64,000 bases of DNA, taken from the NCBI GenBank assembly GCA_033720855.1, contig JAWWBR010000003.1:4644-68643 (forward strand), written 5' to 3'. The stretch's first letter is position 1. The number at the start of each line of letters is the position of its first letter. The notes beneath the pieces were generated by a model that was not told where the DNA came from, made no database searches, and worked only from the letters and a program-made list of their open reading frames with translations. Below are positions 18,773-27,305 of this stretch, piece by piece. The position numbers were made by a program, and so were the translations under genes. Origin of the DNA: SMXQ01 sp033720855. GTDB taxonomy: Bacteria > Pseudomonadota > Alphaproteobacteria > SMXQ01.

Positions 18773-19441
18773 ATGGAAGTCATCTTGTTGGAGCGGATTG
18801 AAAAACTCGGTCAGATGGGAGACATCGTCAACGTCAAGGCAGGCTATGCACGGAATTTCCTGCTGCCGCAAAACAAGGCGTTGAGGGCGACAGCCCAAAA
18901 CCGGGAGCAGTTCGAGGCGCGGCGCGCCGAATTGGAAACCGCCAACGCGGAACGGCGGTCCTTGGCGGAAAAGGCCGCCACGGGCATAGAAGGCAGTTCG
19001 GTGGTCTTGGTCCGCCAAGCAAGCGACGCCGGCCAACTCTACGGTTCGGTCCGTCCCCGCGACATTGCCAATGCACTCAACGAACAAGGCGCCGAAATCG
19101 ACCGTACCCAGGTCAAGCTTGACACCCCCATAAAGATGATCGGGCTTCATACCGTGCGTATCGCCGTCCACCCCGAAGTGGTGGTGGAAATTACGGCAAA
19201 CGTCGCCCGCTCCGAAGATGAAGCGGAGCTCCAGGCCCAGGGCAAGTCCTTGATCGACGCTGACGCAGAGGAGACCGAGGCCGATTACGAGGAGGCCTTG
19301 GAGGCCGAAGAAGAGAAGATCGCGGGTGAGGTCGAAGACCTGACCGAGGAGGAAGAGGCCGGTTCCACGAACGTCGCCATGGAGGCGGCGGAGGATCAGG
19401 CAGGGGCAGACTCAGGTGAAGAGGAGTCCCGCGCCACATGA
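18773..19441 (+). CDS. rplI: 50S ribosomal protein L9, with long acidic tail
   Basis: L9 binds 23S rRNA at the base of the L1 stalk and influences frame maintenance. The N-terminal domain MEVILLERIEKLGQMGDIVN and the connecting helix are canonical, and the C-terminal domain ends near residue 150. Beyond that is an extension of about 65 residues dominated by Glu, Asp and Ala; typical bacterial L9 stops near 150. Extended acidic tails do occur in related alphaproteobacteria. The gene has AAAGAGG upstream and closes the rpsF operon. Confidence 0.96.
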   Translation: MEVILLERIEKLGQMGDIVNVKAGYARNFLLPQNKALRATAQNREQFEARRAELETANAERRSLAEKAATGIEGSSVVLVRQASDAGQLYGSVRPRDIANALNEQGAEIDRTQVKLDTPIKMIGLHTVRIAVHPEVVVEITANVARSEDEAELQAQGKSLIDADAEETEADYEEALEAEEEKIAGEVEDLTEEEEAGSTNVAMEAAEDQAGADSGEEESRAT

Positions 19442-19489
19442 CAGGTTGACGCGATGCCCTAGCGCGGAGACCCGACAGGGGGAGGGGAG

Positions 19490-20719
19490 ATGCTGCTTGC
19501 ACGTTTGTTGAGGAAGCTGGTCCGTTCCGGGTCATTGACCTTGATTGACGCCAAGGGCGGAGAGCACCAGATCGGGGATGGGACGGGCCCCCAAGTCACG
19601 ATAAAGGTCCACGACCAGCTGACTCAGCTGAAAATCAGCGTCAATCCCGCGCTCTATGTCGGCGAGGCCTATATGGACGGCACCCTGACCATCGAGCAAG
19701 GGACCCTGTATGATTTTCTCGACCTCGCCACGCGCAGCGTGTGGGACCCCGGGAACAACAGCATCATCACCGCGCTGGTCTCGATGCGAAACATCGTCCG
19801 CTTCCTGCGCCAACGCAACCCCCTGGGTCGCGCGAAATCCAACGTTGCGCATCATTACGACCTCTCAGACGCGCTCTACGATTTGTTCCTCGATTCCGAT
19901 CGCCAATATTCCTGCGCGTATTTCGCACATCCGGACCAGGCCCTCGAAGAAGCCCAGGAAAACAAGAAACGGCATATTGCCGCCAAGTTGCTGCTCGACC
20001 GGCCGGGGCTCAGGGTGTTGGATATCGGTTGCGGTTGGGGCGGCCTGGCCCTCTATCTTGCCGCCGAAACCGGCGCCCAGGTGACCGGCATTACGCTTTC
20101 GGAAGAACAACTGAAGGCCGCACGCCTGCGCGCCGAGCGGGCTGGCCTCGCCGACAAGGTCAGCTTCCATCTGCGTGACTACCGCCTGGAACAGGGCGTT
20201 TATGATCGTATCGTCTCGGTTGGAATGTTCGAACATGTCGGGACGCCGCATTACTCGGCCTATTTCGGGAAAATTCGCGAGCTGCTGACCGACGACGGTG
20301 TCGCCTTGCTTCATACCATCGGCCGCGCGGACAAGGCCGGATCCACCAATCCCTGGATCGAAAAATACATTTTCCCGGGGGGGTACACGCCCGCCCTGTC
20401 CGAAGTCATGCCGCATATCGAGCGGCAGATGCTTTTTGTGACCGATATCGAGGTCTTAAGGCTCCATTACGCGTACACGCTGCGCGAATGGCGGCGGCGT
20501 TTCATGGAAAACCGTGATCGCATCAAGGACATTTACGACGAGCGGTTCTGCCGCATGTGGGAATTCTATCTCGCCGGCGCGGAGAACGCCTTCCGCAATG
20601 AATATCAGGTCGTGTTTCAATTACAGATGACCAAGGATCAGGAGGCGGTGCCTCTGGTCCGCGATTACATCACCGACTGGGAACGGACCCACCGCACCAA
20701 ATCGGCCGCCGCCCAATAG
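19490..20719 (+). CDS. cfa: Cyclopropane-fatty-acyl-phospholipid synthase
   Basis: CFA synthase adds a methylene from SAM across double bonds of membrane phospholipid acyl chains. The 409-residue protein has an N-terminal lipid-binding region and the SAM fold with VLDIGCGWGGLALYLA. YSCAYF holds the active-site cysteine region seen in E. coli Cfa, and MFEHVG, HTIGR and YIFPGGYTP follow in order. The ATG has GGGGGAGGGGAG directly before it. It stands alone between rplI and dnaB. Confidence 0.92.
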   Translation: MLLARLLRKLVRSGSLTLIDAKGGEHQIGDGTGPQVTIKVHDQLTQLKISVNPALYVGEAYMDGTLTIEQGTLYDFLDLATRSVWDPGNNSIITALVSMRNIVRFLRQRNPLGRAKSNVAHHYDLSDALYDLFLDSDRQYSCAYFAHPDQALEEAQENKKRHIAAKLLLDRPGLRVLDIGCGWGGLALYLAAETGAQVTGITLSEEQLKAARLRAERAGLADKVSFHLRDYRLEQGVYDRIVSVGMFEHVGTPHYSAYFGKIRELLTDDGVALLHTIGRADKAGSTNPWIEKYIFPGGYTPALSEVMPHIERQMLFVTDIEVLRLHYAYTLREWRRRFMENRDRIKDIYDERFCRMWEFYLAGAENAFRNEYQVVFQLQMTKDQEAVPLVRDYITDWERTHRTKSAAAQ

Positions 20720-20809
20720 GGCCGAGGGGCGTATTTCGCGAATTTTCTTGGCGGCTTTTCCCCACTAGTACTAGGCTGTGGATTATTTTCCTGTGGGTCC
20801 AGGCCCGCC

Positions 20810-20842
20810 AGGCCGTTTTCCGCTTTGGGCACGAAACGGCCT
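20810..20842. promoter_or_regulatory. Inverted repeat in the dnaB leader
   Basis: AGGCCGTTT (20810-20818) and AAACGGCCT (20834-20842) form a perfect nine-base dyad with a 15-base loop, ending 18 bases before the dnaB ATG. It has no T-run, so it is not a standard terminator; it could be an operator or an mRNA hairpin affecting initiation. Confidence 0.45.
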
Positions 20843-20860
20843 TCTGTAAGTTTCGCGGTC

Positions 20861-22378
20861 ATGGTTGATGTAACGCCCGATTCGAAAATTACCCCGCTGA
20901 GAGATGGTGACGGCCCGGATACGGTCGCCAACCTGCCCCATAACTTCGAGGCCGAACAGGCATTGCTCGGCGCCATCCTGATCAATAATGATGCCTATAA
21001 CCGGGTCTCGGAATTCCTCAAGCCGGAGCACTTTTACGACCCCGTTCACGGGCGTATTTTTGCCGCCTGTGCGACCCTGATCGAACGGCATCAGATTGCC
21101 AACCCGGTCACCCTCAAACCGTTGTTCGAGGCCGACGAATCCCTCTCCGACGCCGGCGGAGCCAAGTATCTGGCGCGGCTCGCGGCATCGGCGGTGACGG
21201 TGATCAACGCCGCCGATTACGGGCGGACCGTGTTCGACCTTCACCTCAGGCGGCAACTCATCGAATTATCCTTGGAAATGCGGGATCAGGCGCTTGACCC
21301 CGATCTCGAGTCCAGCGGCCAACAGCAGATCGAGGCCGTCGAGCAGCAGCTTTTCGACCTCGCCACCACCGGCGAATACGAAGGCGGGTTTCGCTCCTTC
21401 ACCGACGTGCTCACCAGCGCCATAGAGATCGCCGAGGCCGCATACAAGCGGGAGGGTCAGCTCACCGGCGTGGCCACCGGGTTCAGCGATCTGGACAGGC
21501 TCCTGGGCGGCTTGCAACGCTCGGATCTGGTGATCCTGGCCGGCCGTCCCTCCATGGGCAAGACGGCGCTGGCGACCAATATCGCCTACCATGCGGCCCG
21601 CGTCTGCCGCCGGGAAAACGATGACCAAGGACACGTCACGGTAACCGACGGCGCCGTGGTGGGCTTCTTCTCGTTGGAAATGTCGGCCGAGCAGCTGGCA
21701 ACGCGGATCCTCTCGGAGGCGGCAGGGGTTAGCTCCGATAAGGTGCGCAAGGGCGATCTTTCCAACGCCGATTTCCAGAAGGTGGTGGAGGCCAATCAGG
21801 TTCTGGCCAAGATCCCCTTCTTCATCGACGACACGCCCGCGCTTTCGGTGGCGCAGCTCAGGACCCGCGCACGGCGCCTGAAACGCCAACAATCCCTGGG
21901 CCTTGTGGTGGTCGACTACCTGCAGCTGCTGCGCCCCTCCTCCACACGGGCCAGCGACAACCGGGTGCAGGAAATCTCCGATATCACCCGCGGCCTCAAG
22001 GCGCTGGCCAAGGAGCTCGATGTCCCCGTGCTGGCGCTGTCGCAGCTGTCCCGCGCGGTCGAACAGCGCGAGGACAAGCGCCCGCAATTGGCCGATCTCC
22101 GGGAATCGGGCTCCATCGAACAGGACGCCGATGTGGTCGCATTCATCTATCGACCCGAATATTACCTCTCGCGCCTGGAACCGGAGGAGCACGGCACCGA
22201 AGCGTACGAGAAATGGCAGGCGAGGATGGAAGAGGTCCACAATCTCGCCGAGGTGATCATCGGCAAGCAGCGCCATGGCCCGACGGGGACGATCAAGCTG
22301 GTCTTCGAGGGCGAGTTGACACGGTTTTCGGATCACGCACGGGACGATCAGATTCCCGACCAGGATGTCCCGTTCTAG
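20861..22378 (+). CDS. dnaB: Replicative DNA helicase DnaB
   Basis: DnaB is the hexameric helicase of the replication fork. The 505-residue protein has the N-terminal domain beginning LPHNFEAEQALLGAILINND, the RecA-like domain with Walker A AGRPSMGKTALATN, Walker B LVVVDYLQLL, and the C-terminal GKQRHGPTGTIKLVF. A loop after Walker A (CRRENDDQGHVTVTDG) is longer than in E. coli, as is usual in alphaproteobacteria. ATG 20861 is preferred to an upstream TTG. The 3' end overlaps alr by 14 bases. Confidence 0.96.
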   Translation: MVDVTPDSKITPLRDGDGPDTVANLPHNFEAEQALLGAILINNDAYNRVSEFLKPEHFYDPVHGRIFAACATLIERHQIANPVTLKPLFEADESLSDAGGAKYLARLAASAVTVINAADYGRTVFDLHLRRQLIELSLEMRDQALDPDLESSGQQQIEAVEQQLFDLATTGEYEGGFRSFTDVLTSAIEIAEAAYKREGQLTGVATGFSDLDRLLGGLQRSDLVILAGRPSMGKTALATNIAYHAARVCRRENDDQGHVTVTDGAVVGFFSLEMSAEQLATRILSEAAGVSSDKVRKGDLSNADFQKVVEANQVLAKIPFFIDDTPALSVAQLRTRARRLKRQQSLGLVVVDYLQLLRPSSTRASDNRVQEISDITRGLKALAKELDVPVLALSQLSRAVEQREDKRPQLADLRESGSIEQDADVVAFIYRPEYYLSRLEPEEHGTEAYEKWQARMEEVHNLAEVIIGKQRHGPTGTIKLVFEGELTRFSDHARDDQIPDQDVPF

Positions 22379-23504
22379 GCTCGGCAGCGATCACGTGAGC
22401 GGGTCGGGTGGTGTCCTGACCATCGACCTCGATGCCATCGCCGTAAATTACCGGCTGCTTTCCGACCGCTCCGGCCCGCGGGCGGAATGCGGCGCGGTGG
22501 TCAAGGCCGATGCCTACGGGCTCGGTCTCGAGCCCGTCGCCGTCACCCTTTGGCAGGCCGGCTGCCGCAGCTTCTTCGTCGCCCTGCCCGAAGAAGGCCT
22601 CGCCTTGCGGGCCTGCCTTTCCGATGCGGCGATCATCGTCTTCAATGGTGTCGACGCGGACAGTGCCGGTGATATGGCGGCCGCCGGGCTCGTCCCCGTC
22701 CTGAACCACCTAGGGCAGGTCGAGGCGTGGAGGGCCCGGGCCCAGGCCGAGGGAACCGATTTGCCGGCGATCCTACACCTGGATACGGGAATGAACCGCC
22801 TGGGACTGAGTGAAGCGGATGCCCGGGCCCTGGCGGGCACCTCCGGCGCGACAGAGGGGCTCGACGTCACCGCGGTGATGAGCCACCTCGCCTGCGCCGA
22901 AGAGCCCAATCACCCCTTGAACGAGGAGCAGCGCGCGCGCTTCATGGCGGGCCGGGACAGTCTCGCCCCTCTGGGAGCGATGAAAGCGAGCCTCGCCAAC
23001 TCCTCAGGCGTCTTTCTCGGCTCGCGATTCCACTTCGACCTGGTTCGGCCAGGCGCCGCCATCTACGGCCTGAATCCGATCCCGTCGGGCCCCAACCCCA
23101 TGTCGCAAGTCGTTAAATTACAAGGAAAAATCCTGCAAACCCGTATGATTGACACCCCTTCGACCGTTGGCTATGGTGCCACCCACCGGGCGGAGAGCGG
23201 GCAGCGCATCGCGACCCTCGGGCTAGGCTATGCCGATGGTTTTCTCCGTTCTCTGTCCAATTCGGCCAGCGCCTTTGTCGGCGGCGTCCGGGTTCCCGTT
23301 GTAGGGCGCGTCTCCATGGATCTCATCACCGTAGACGTTACCGCCGTCCCCGAAGAGGCCACCCGTCCCGGTGATTTCGTCGACATCATTGGCCCCGAAC
23401 ACACGGCGGATGCCTTGGCGCGGGAGGCCGGCACCATCGGCTACGAAATCCTCTCGGCACTGGGCGGGCGTTTCCAGAGACACTACGTGGGCGGCGCGTC
23501 ATGA
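22365..23504 (+). CDS. alr: Alanine racemase
   Basis: Alr makes D-alanine for peptidoglycan using pyridoxal phosphate. Lys47 in AVVKADAYG is the cofactor lysine, and the opposing catalytic tyrosine is in VGYGATHRAE. ANSSGVFL and VVGRVSMDLITVDVT are also family features. The chosen ATG lies inside dnaB; GTG 22395 is a possible alternative that removes ten residues, and neither has a strong ribosome site. The stop overlaps mlaE by four bases. Confidence 0.94.
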   Translation: MSRSRLGSDHVSGSGGVLTIDLDAIAVNYRLLSDRSGPRAECGAVVKADAYGLGLEPVAVTLWQAGCRSFFVALPEEGLALRACLSDAAIIVFNGVDADSAGDMAAAGLVPVLNHLGQVEAWRARAQAEGTDLPAILHLDTGMNRLGLSEADARALAGTSGATEGLDVTAVMSHLACAEEPNHPLNEEQRARFMAGRDSLAPLGAMKASLANSSGVFLGSRFHFDLVRPGAAIYGLNPIPSGPNPMSQVVKLQGKILQTRMIDTPSTVGYGATHRAESGQRIATLGLGYADGFLRSLSNSASAFVGGVRVPVVGRVSMDLITVDVTAVPEEATRPGDFVDIIGPEHTADALAREAGTIGYEILSALGGRFQRHYVGGAS

Positions 23505-24307
23505 GCCTCGCGGCCCCCGAAAATCATCTCCTGATCCGTGTCTTGTCGTCGGTCGGACGCGTGTTCCTGAACTTTCTCGGGGCCGTGGGCCGGCTCTCCG
23601 TATTCACCGGCAATGCCTTGCTCCACTGCGTAACGCCACCCTTCTATTTTCGTCTGGTGATCCGGCAGATGATCGACATCGGGTATTACTCCCTCCCGGT
23701 CGTCGGATTGACGGCGATCTTTACCGGGATGGTCTTGGCGTTGCAGAGCTACTCCGGTTTTTCGAGGTTCTCCGCGGAGGGCGCGGTGGCCACGGTGGTG
23801 GTGCTGTCGATGACCCGGGAGCTCGGCCCGGTCCTTGCCGGTCTCATGGTGGCGGGACGGATCGGCGCCTCGATGGCGGCGGAGATCGGTACCATGAAGG
23901 TCACCGAGCAGATTGACGCGCTGACCACACTCTCGACCAACCCATACAAATATCTTGTCGCGCCCCGCCTGATTGCCGGCCTCACAATGATGCCCCTCCT
24001 CGTACTCGTCGCCGACATCATCGGCGTTTTCGGCGGCTTCTTGATCGGCGTGAACAAACTCGATTTCAACCCCGCCAATTACCTGACCCAGACCTTCGAA
24101 TTCCTGGAAACCAAGGATGTCGTCTCGGGCCTGACCAAGGCCGCGGCGTTCGGCTTCGTGATTTCCCTGATGGGCTGCTACCACGGTTACAATTCCCGGG
24201 GCGGCGCCCAGGGGGTCGGCACCGCGACCATCAACGCGGTGGTCTCGTCGCTGATCCTCATCCTGATCCTGAACTACATCATCACGGAGCTCTTCTTCGC
24301 GCGATGA
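23501..24307 (+). CDS. mlaE: MlaE-type ABC transporter permease (phospholipid trafficking)
   Basis: MlaE permeases move phospholipid between inner and outer membranes with MlaF, MlaD and partners. The 268-residue protein has the family core LTAIFTGMVLALQSYSGFSR and ELGPVLAGLMVAGRIGASMA, plus about six hydrophobic segments. It overlaps alr upstream and mlaF downstream by four bases each. No mlaD, mlaC or mlaB gene follows, so partner subunits must be elsewhere. Confidence 0.9.
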   Translation: MSLAAPENHLLIRVLSSVGRVFLNFLGAVGRLSVFTGNALLHCVTPPFYFRLVIRQMIDIGYYSLPVVGLTAIFTGMVLALQSYSGFSRFSAEGAVATVVVLSMTRELGPVLAGLMVAGRIGASMAAEIGTMKVTEQIDALTTLSTNPYKYLVAPRLIAGLTMMPLLVLVADIIGVFGGFLIGVNKLDFNPANYLTQTFEFLETKDVVSGLTKAAAFGFVISLMGCYHGYNSRGGAQGVGTATINAVVSSLILILILNYIITELFFAR

Positions 24308-25080
24308 ATACCGAGATCCCGAAAATCCGGCTTCGTGGCGTCTGCAAGGCGTTCGGTCCCAAGGTGGTTCTGGACGGGGTTGACCTCGACGTCGCGGTCG
24401 GTGAATCCGTCGTCGTCATCGGCGGGTCGGGAACCGGAAAGTCGGTCCTGATCAAATGTATCTTGGGCATCCTGCAGCCCGACGCCGGCCTGATCGAGAT
24501 CGACGGTGTGGACGTTTCGGAACTCAACGGCGCCGAGCGTGAAGAGCTTATGACAAAGTTCGGCATGCTGTTTCAGGGTTCGGCCTTATTCGACAGCCTG
24601 CACGTCTGGGAGAATGTCGCCTTTGGGCTGATCCAGGCGCAGGGCGTGGATCGCGACGCGGCGCGCACGATCGCGCTGCAGAAGCTCGCCGCGGTGGGCC
24701 TGGGGCCCGAGGTCGGCATGCTGTACCCCGCCGAACTGTCCGGCGGCATGAAGAAGCGAGTCGCCCTTGCCCGCGCCATCGCCACCGAACCGGAGATCAT
24801 ATTCTTCGACGAACCCACCACCGGACTCGATCCCATCATGGGTGACGTCATCAACGATCTCATCGTCAAATGCGTGCGCGAACTGGGTGCGACGACCCTG
24901 TCCATCACCCACGACCTGGCCAGCGCCCGAAAGATCGCCGATCGCATCGCCATGCTCCATGGCGGAAAAATCATCTGGCAGGGGCCGGTCTCGGAAATCG
25001 ACGATTCCGGAAACCCGTATGTCGATCAGTTCATTCACGGCCGGGCCGAAGGCCCCATTGAGATGCAGGTCTCGACATGA
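24304..25080 (+). CDS. mlaF: MlaF-type ABC transporter ATPase
   Basis: This 258-residue ATPase drives the MlaE permease. Walker A GGSGTGKS is at about residues 40-47, the signature is LSGGMKKRVALARA, Walker B is IIFFDEPTTGLDP, and the H-loop is SITHDL. The methionine-lysine variant of the signature (LSGGMKKR) is characteristic of the Mla/Ttg2 subgroup. It is translationally coupled to mlaE and followed 48 bases later by radA. Confidence 0.92.
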   Translation: MNTEIPKIRLRGVCKAFGPKVVLDGVDLDVAVGESVVVIGGSGTGKSVLIKCILGILQPDAGLIEIDGVDVSELNGAEREELMTKFGMLFQGSALFDSLHVWENVAFGLIQAQGVDRDAARTIALQKLAAVGLGPEVGMLYPAELSGGMKKRVALARAIATEPEIIFFDEPTTGLDPIMGDVINDLIVKCVRELGATTLSITHDLASARKIADRIAMLHGGKIIWQGPVSEIDDSGNPYVDQFIHGRAEGPIEMQVST

Positions 25081-25128
25081 CCCAGATGGTGCGGCGCCGA
25101 GACAAGCGGAACCGATCGCGAGGATAGC

Positions 25129-26622
25129 ATGGCCCGGGCCGCAACGCGCTACGTCTGCCAGGAATGCGGGACCGAACACCGAAAATGGGCCGGGCGCTGC
25201 GAGGGATGCGGCGCGTGGAACGCCATTGTCGAGGAGGTCGTGAGCGGGGGAACGGCGGCTGCCCGGCGAAAGGCGTCATCAGGAACGCGCCTTGATCTCG
25301 AGGGCCTCAAGGGCGAAGGCGCGGCTCCCCGCCGGCGTTTGACCGGTATCGGAGAGTTCGACCGGGTGCTCGGTGGCGGCCTGGTCCCCGGGTCGGCCGT
25401 TTTGGTGGCCGGCGACCCCGGCATCGGCAAATCGACGCTCCTGCTGCAGGTAAGCGCCGCGCTGTCGAAGGCGGGTACCGAGGATCCGCGGGATGCGGTC
25501 TACGTCTCCGGTGAAGAGGCGACGGATCAGCTGCGTATGCGGGCCGCGCGCACGGGCCTTGGCGAGGCGAACGTGGCCCTGGCGGCGGCAACTTCGGTGA
25601 ACGACGTGATCGCAACCCTGGAGGCTTTGCCGCCGGACCAACGTCCGGCCTTGCTGGTCATCGACTCGATTCAGACCATGTACCTGAACGAACTCGACTC
25701 TGCCCCCGGTTCGGTCACTCAGGTTCGCGGCGCCGCCCAGGCATTGATCGCCTTCGCCAAGCGCGCCGCCCTTGCCGTGATCCTGGTCGGCCACGTCACC
25801 AAGGAGGGGCAAATCGCCGGCCCCCGGGTGCTCGAACACATGGTCGATACCGTGCTCTATTTCGAGGGCGAACGCGGGCAGCAGTTCCGCATATTGCGGG
25901 CGGTTAAGAACCGGTTCGGCCCAACTGATGAAATCGGCGTTTTCGAGATGACGGACGGCGGCCTCGGCGAAGTCAAAAACCCCTCGGCGATGTTTCTCGG
26001 TCTTGGCGCCGATGCCGCCGGCCCCGGCGGCGGGCCGGTGCCGGGCGCCGCGGTGTTTGCGGGGATCGAAGGCACCCGGCCGGTCCTGGTGGAGATTCAG
26101 GCCCTGGTTGCCGCCTCCTCCCTGGCCGCGCCGCGGCGCGCCGTGGTCGGGTGGGATTCCGCCCGCCTGGCCATGGTCGTCGCGGTATTGGATGCGCGTT
26201 GTGGCCTCAATCTTTCCGGTCAGGACATCTATCTCAGCGTCGCCGGCGGGTTACGGATCTCCGAGCCGGCAGCCGACCTTGCCGTGGCCGCCGCGCTGGT
26301 GTCCGCGCTCAGTGATCGCCCCGCGCCCGAGGCCACCCTTTTCTTCGGCGAGGTCGCCCTGTCGGGGGAGGTCCGGCCGGTCAGCGGTCGGGAGGGACGC
26401 ATTCGAGAGGCCCGGAAGCTCGGATTCCGGCGGGCCGTGGTGCCGCCCGGCAAGGATGGGGGTTCGAGGCTCGAGGAAGAACATTTCGAAATCACCGAAA
26501 TCAAGGCCATCGGGGAATTGCTTGCCCTTTTCGGCGCCAGCCCGCAACACGGCCGCGAGCGCGGGGTCGAGCGCATGGGCCGCTTCGGTCGCGAGAACAG
26601 TGGCCGGGGCGGCAGGATTTAG
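25129..26622 (+). CDS. radA: DNA repair protein RadA
   Basis: RadA (Sms) is a RecA-like ATPase helping process recombination intermediates. The 497-residue protein has the N-terminal zinc finger (Cys10, Cys13, Cys24, Cys27), Walker A GDPGIGKST at about 95-103, the RadA-specific KNRFG motif (AVKNRFGPTDEIGVFEM) and a C-terminal Lon-protease-like domain. A glycine/arginine-rich tail follows. Placement downstream of alr is common in this group. Confidence 0.96.
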   Translation: MARAATRYVCQECGTEHRKWAGRCEGCGAWNAIVEEVVSGGTAAARRKASSGTRLDLEGLKGEGAAPRRRLTGIGEFDRVLGGGLVPGSAVLVAGDPGIGKSTLLLQVSAALSKAGTEDPRDAVYVSGEEATDQLRMRAARTGLGEANVALAAATSVNDVIATLEALPPDQRPALLVIDSIQTMYLNELDSAPGSVTQVRGAAQALIAFAKRAALAVILVGHVTKEGQIAGPRVLEHMVDTVLYFEGERGQQFRILRAVKNRFGPTDEIGVFEMTDGGLGEVKNPSAMFLGLGADAAGPGGGPVPGAAVFAGIEGTRPVLVEIQALVAASSLAAPRRAVVGWDSARLAMVVAVLDARCGLNLSGQDIYLSVAGGLRISEPAADLAVAAALVSALSDRPAPEATLFFGEVALSGEVRPVSGREGRIREARKLGFRRAVVPPGKDGGSRLEEEHFEITEIKAIGELLALFGASPQHGRERGVERMGRFGRENSGRGGRI

Positions 26623-26635
26623 GTAAACCGACGCC

Positions 26636-27277
26636 ATGTCACCGGACATCATCACCGATATCGTCGTGATCGGCGTGATTCTCGTCTCGGGTCTGTTGGC
26701 GCTGTTCCAGGGATTCGTCAAGGAGGTGCTGTCGATCGCGAGTTGGGTCGGGGCTCTCGTGGTGACGATTTTCGGCTACGCCGCGACGTTGCCCGTCATC
26801 AAGGGCTTGATCGACTGGCCCGGGGCGACGGTGCCGATCACCATAGGCGTTCTCTTCATCGGCAGTCTGATCTTATTCTCCATCGCCGCCCATTTCGTCT
26901 CGAAGTTGGTTCACAGCATTGGCATCGGACCACTGGACCGCACCCTGGGATTCGTATTCGGGCTGGTCCGGGGCGTGTTGATCGTCATGGTCCTCTATAT
27001 CTTCGCCAGCTACTTCGTTGCCGGCGCGGCAGAGCAGCCCCGTTGGTTCGCCAACGCACGAACCATGCCGCTGACGGCGGCGGCGACCGCCGCCGTGGCG
27101 TCAATCCTGCCCAAGCAGTGGCGAGACAAGCTGCCGACCCTGGTCAAGCCTGCGCCGCGCGCTCAGGCGCCGGCTTCCGGCACCACCAGCACCTCGGACA
27201 AAACGCGGCCCGGCTATCCGGAAACCGACCGTAGGGGCATGGACCGCTTGATGGAAGGCGTCAGTCAGGGTAATTGA
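26636..27277 (+). CDS. cvpA: CvpA-family membrane protein
   Basis: CvpA proteins are small inner-membrane proteins named for colicin V production and linked to purF expression and envelope stress. The 213-residue protein has four membrane helices in the first 150 residues, with the conserved GLVRGVLIVMVL segment near residue 108, and a soluble Pro/Thr-rich tail. It lies immediately upstream of purF, the defining neighbour of this family. Confidence 0.9.
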   Translation: MSPDIITDIVVIGVILVSGLLALFQGFVKEVLSIASWVGALVVTIFGYAATLPVIKGLIDWPGATVPITIGVLFIGSLILFSIAAHFVSKLVHSIGIGPLDRTLGFVFGLVRGVLIVMVLYIFASYFVAGAAEQPRWFANARTMPLTAAATAAVASILPKQWRDKLPTLVKPAPRAQAPASGTTSTSDKTRPGYPETDRRGMDRLMEGVSQGN

Positions 27278-27305
27278 AGGCTGAGATAGGAGTATCGAAC
27301 CGCCC

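Noticed and set aside
20764..20774. ACTAGTACTAG sequence before dnaB as a regulatory site
   Set aside because: Too short and not placed with respect to any promoter I could identify.
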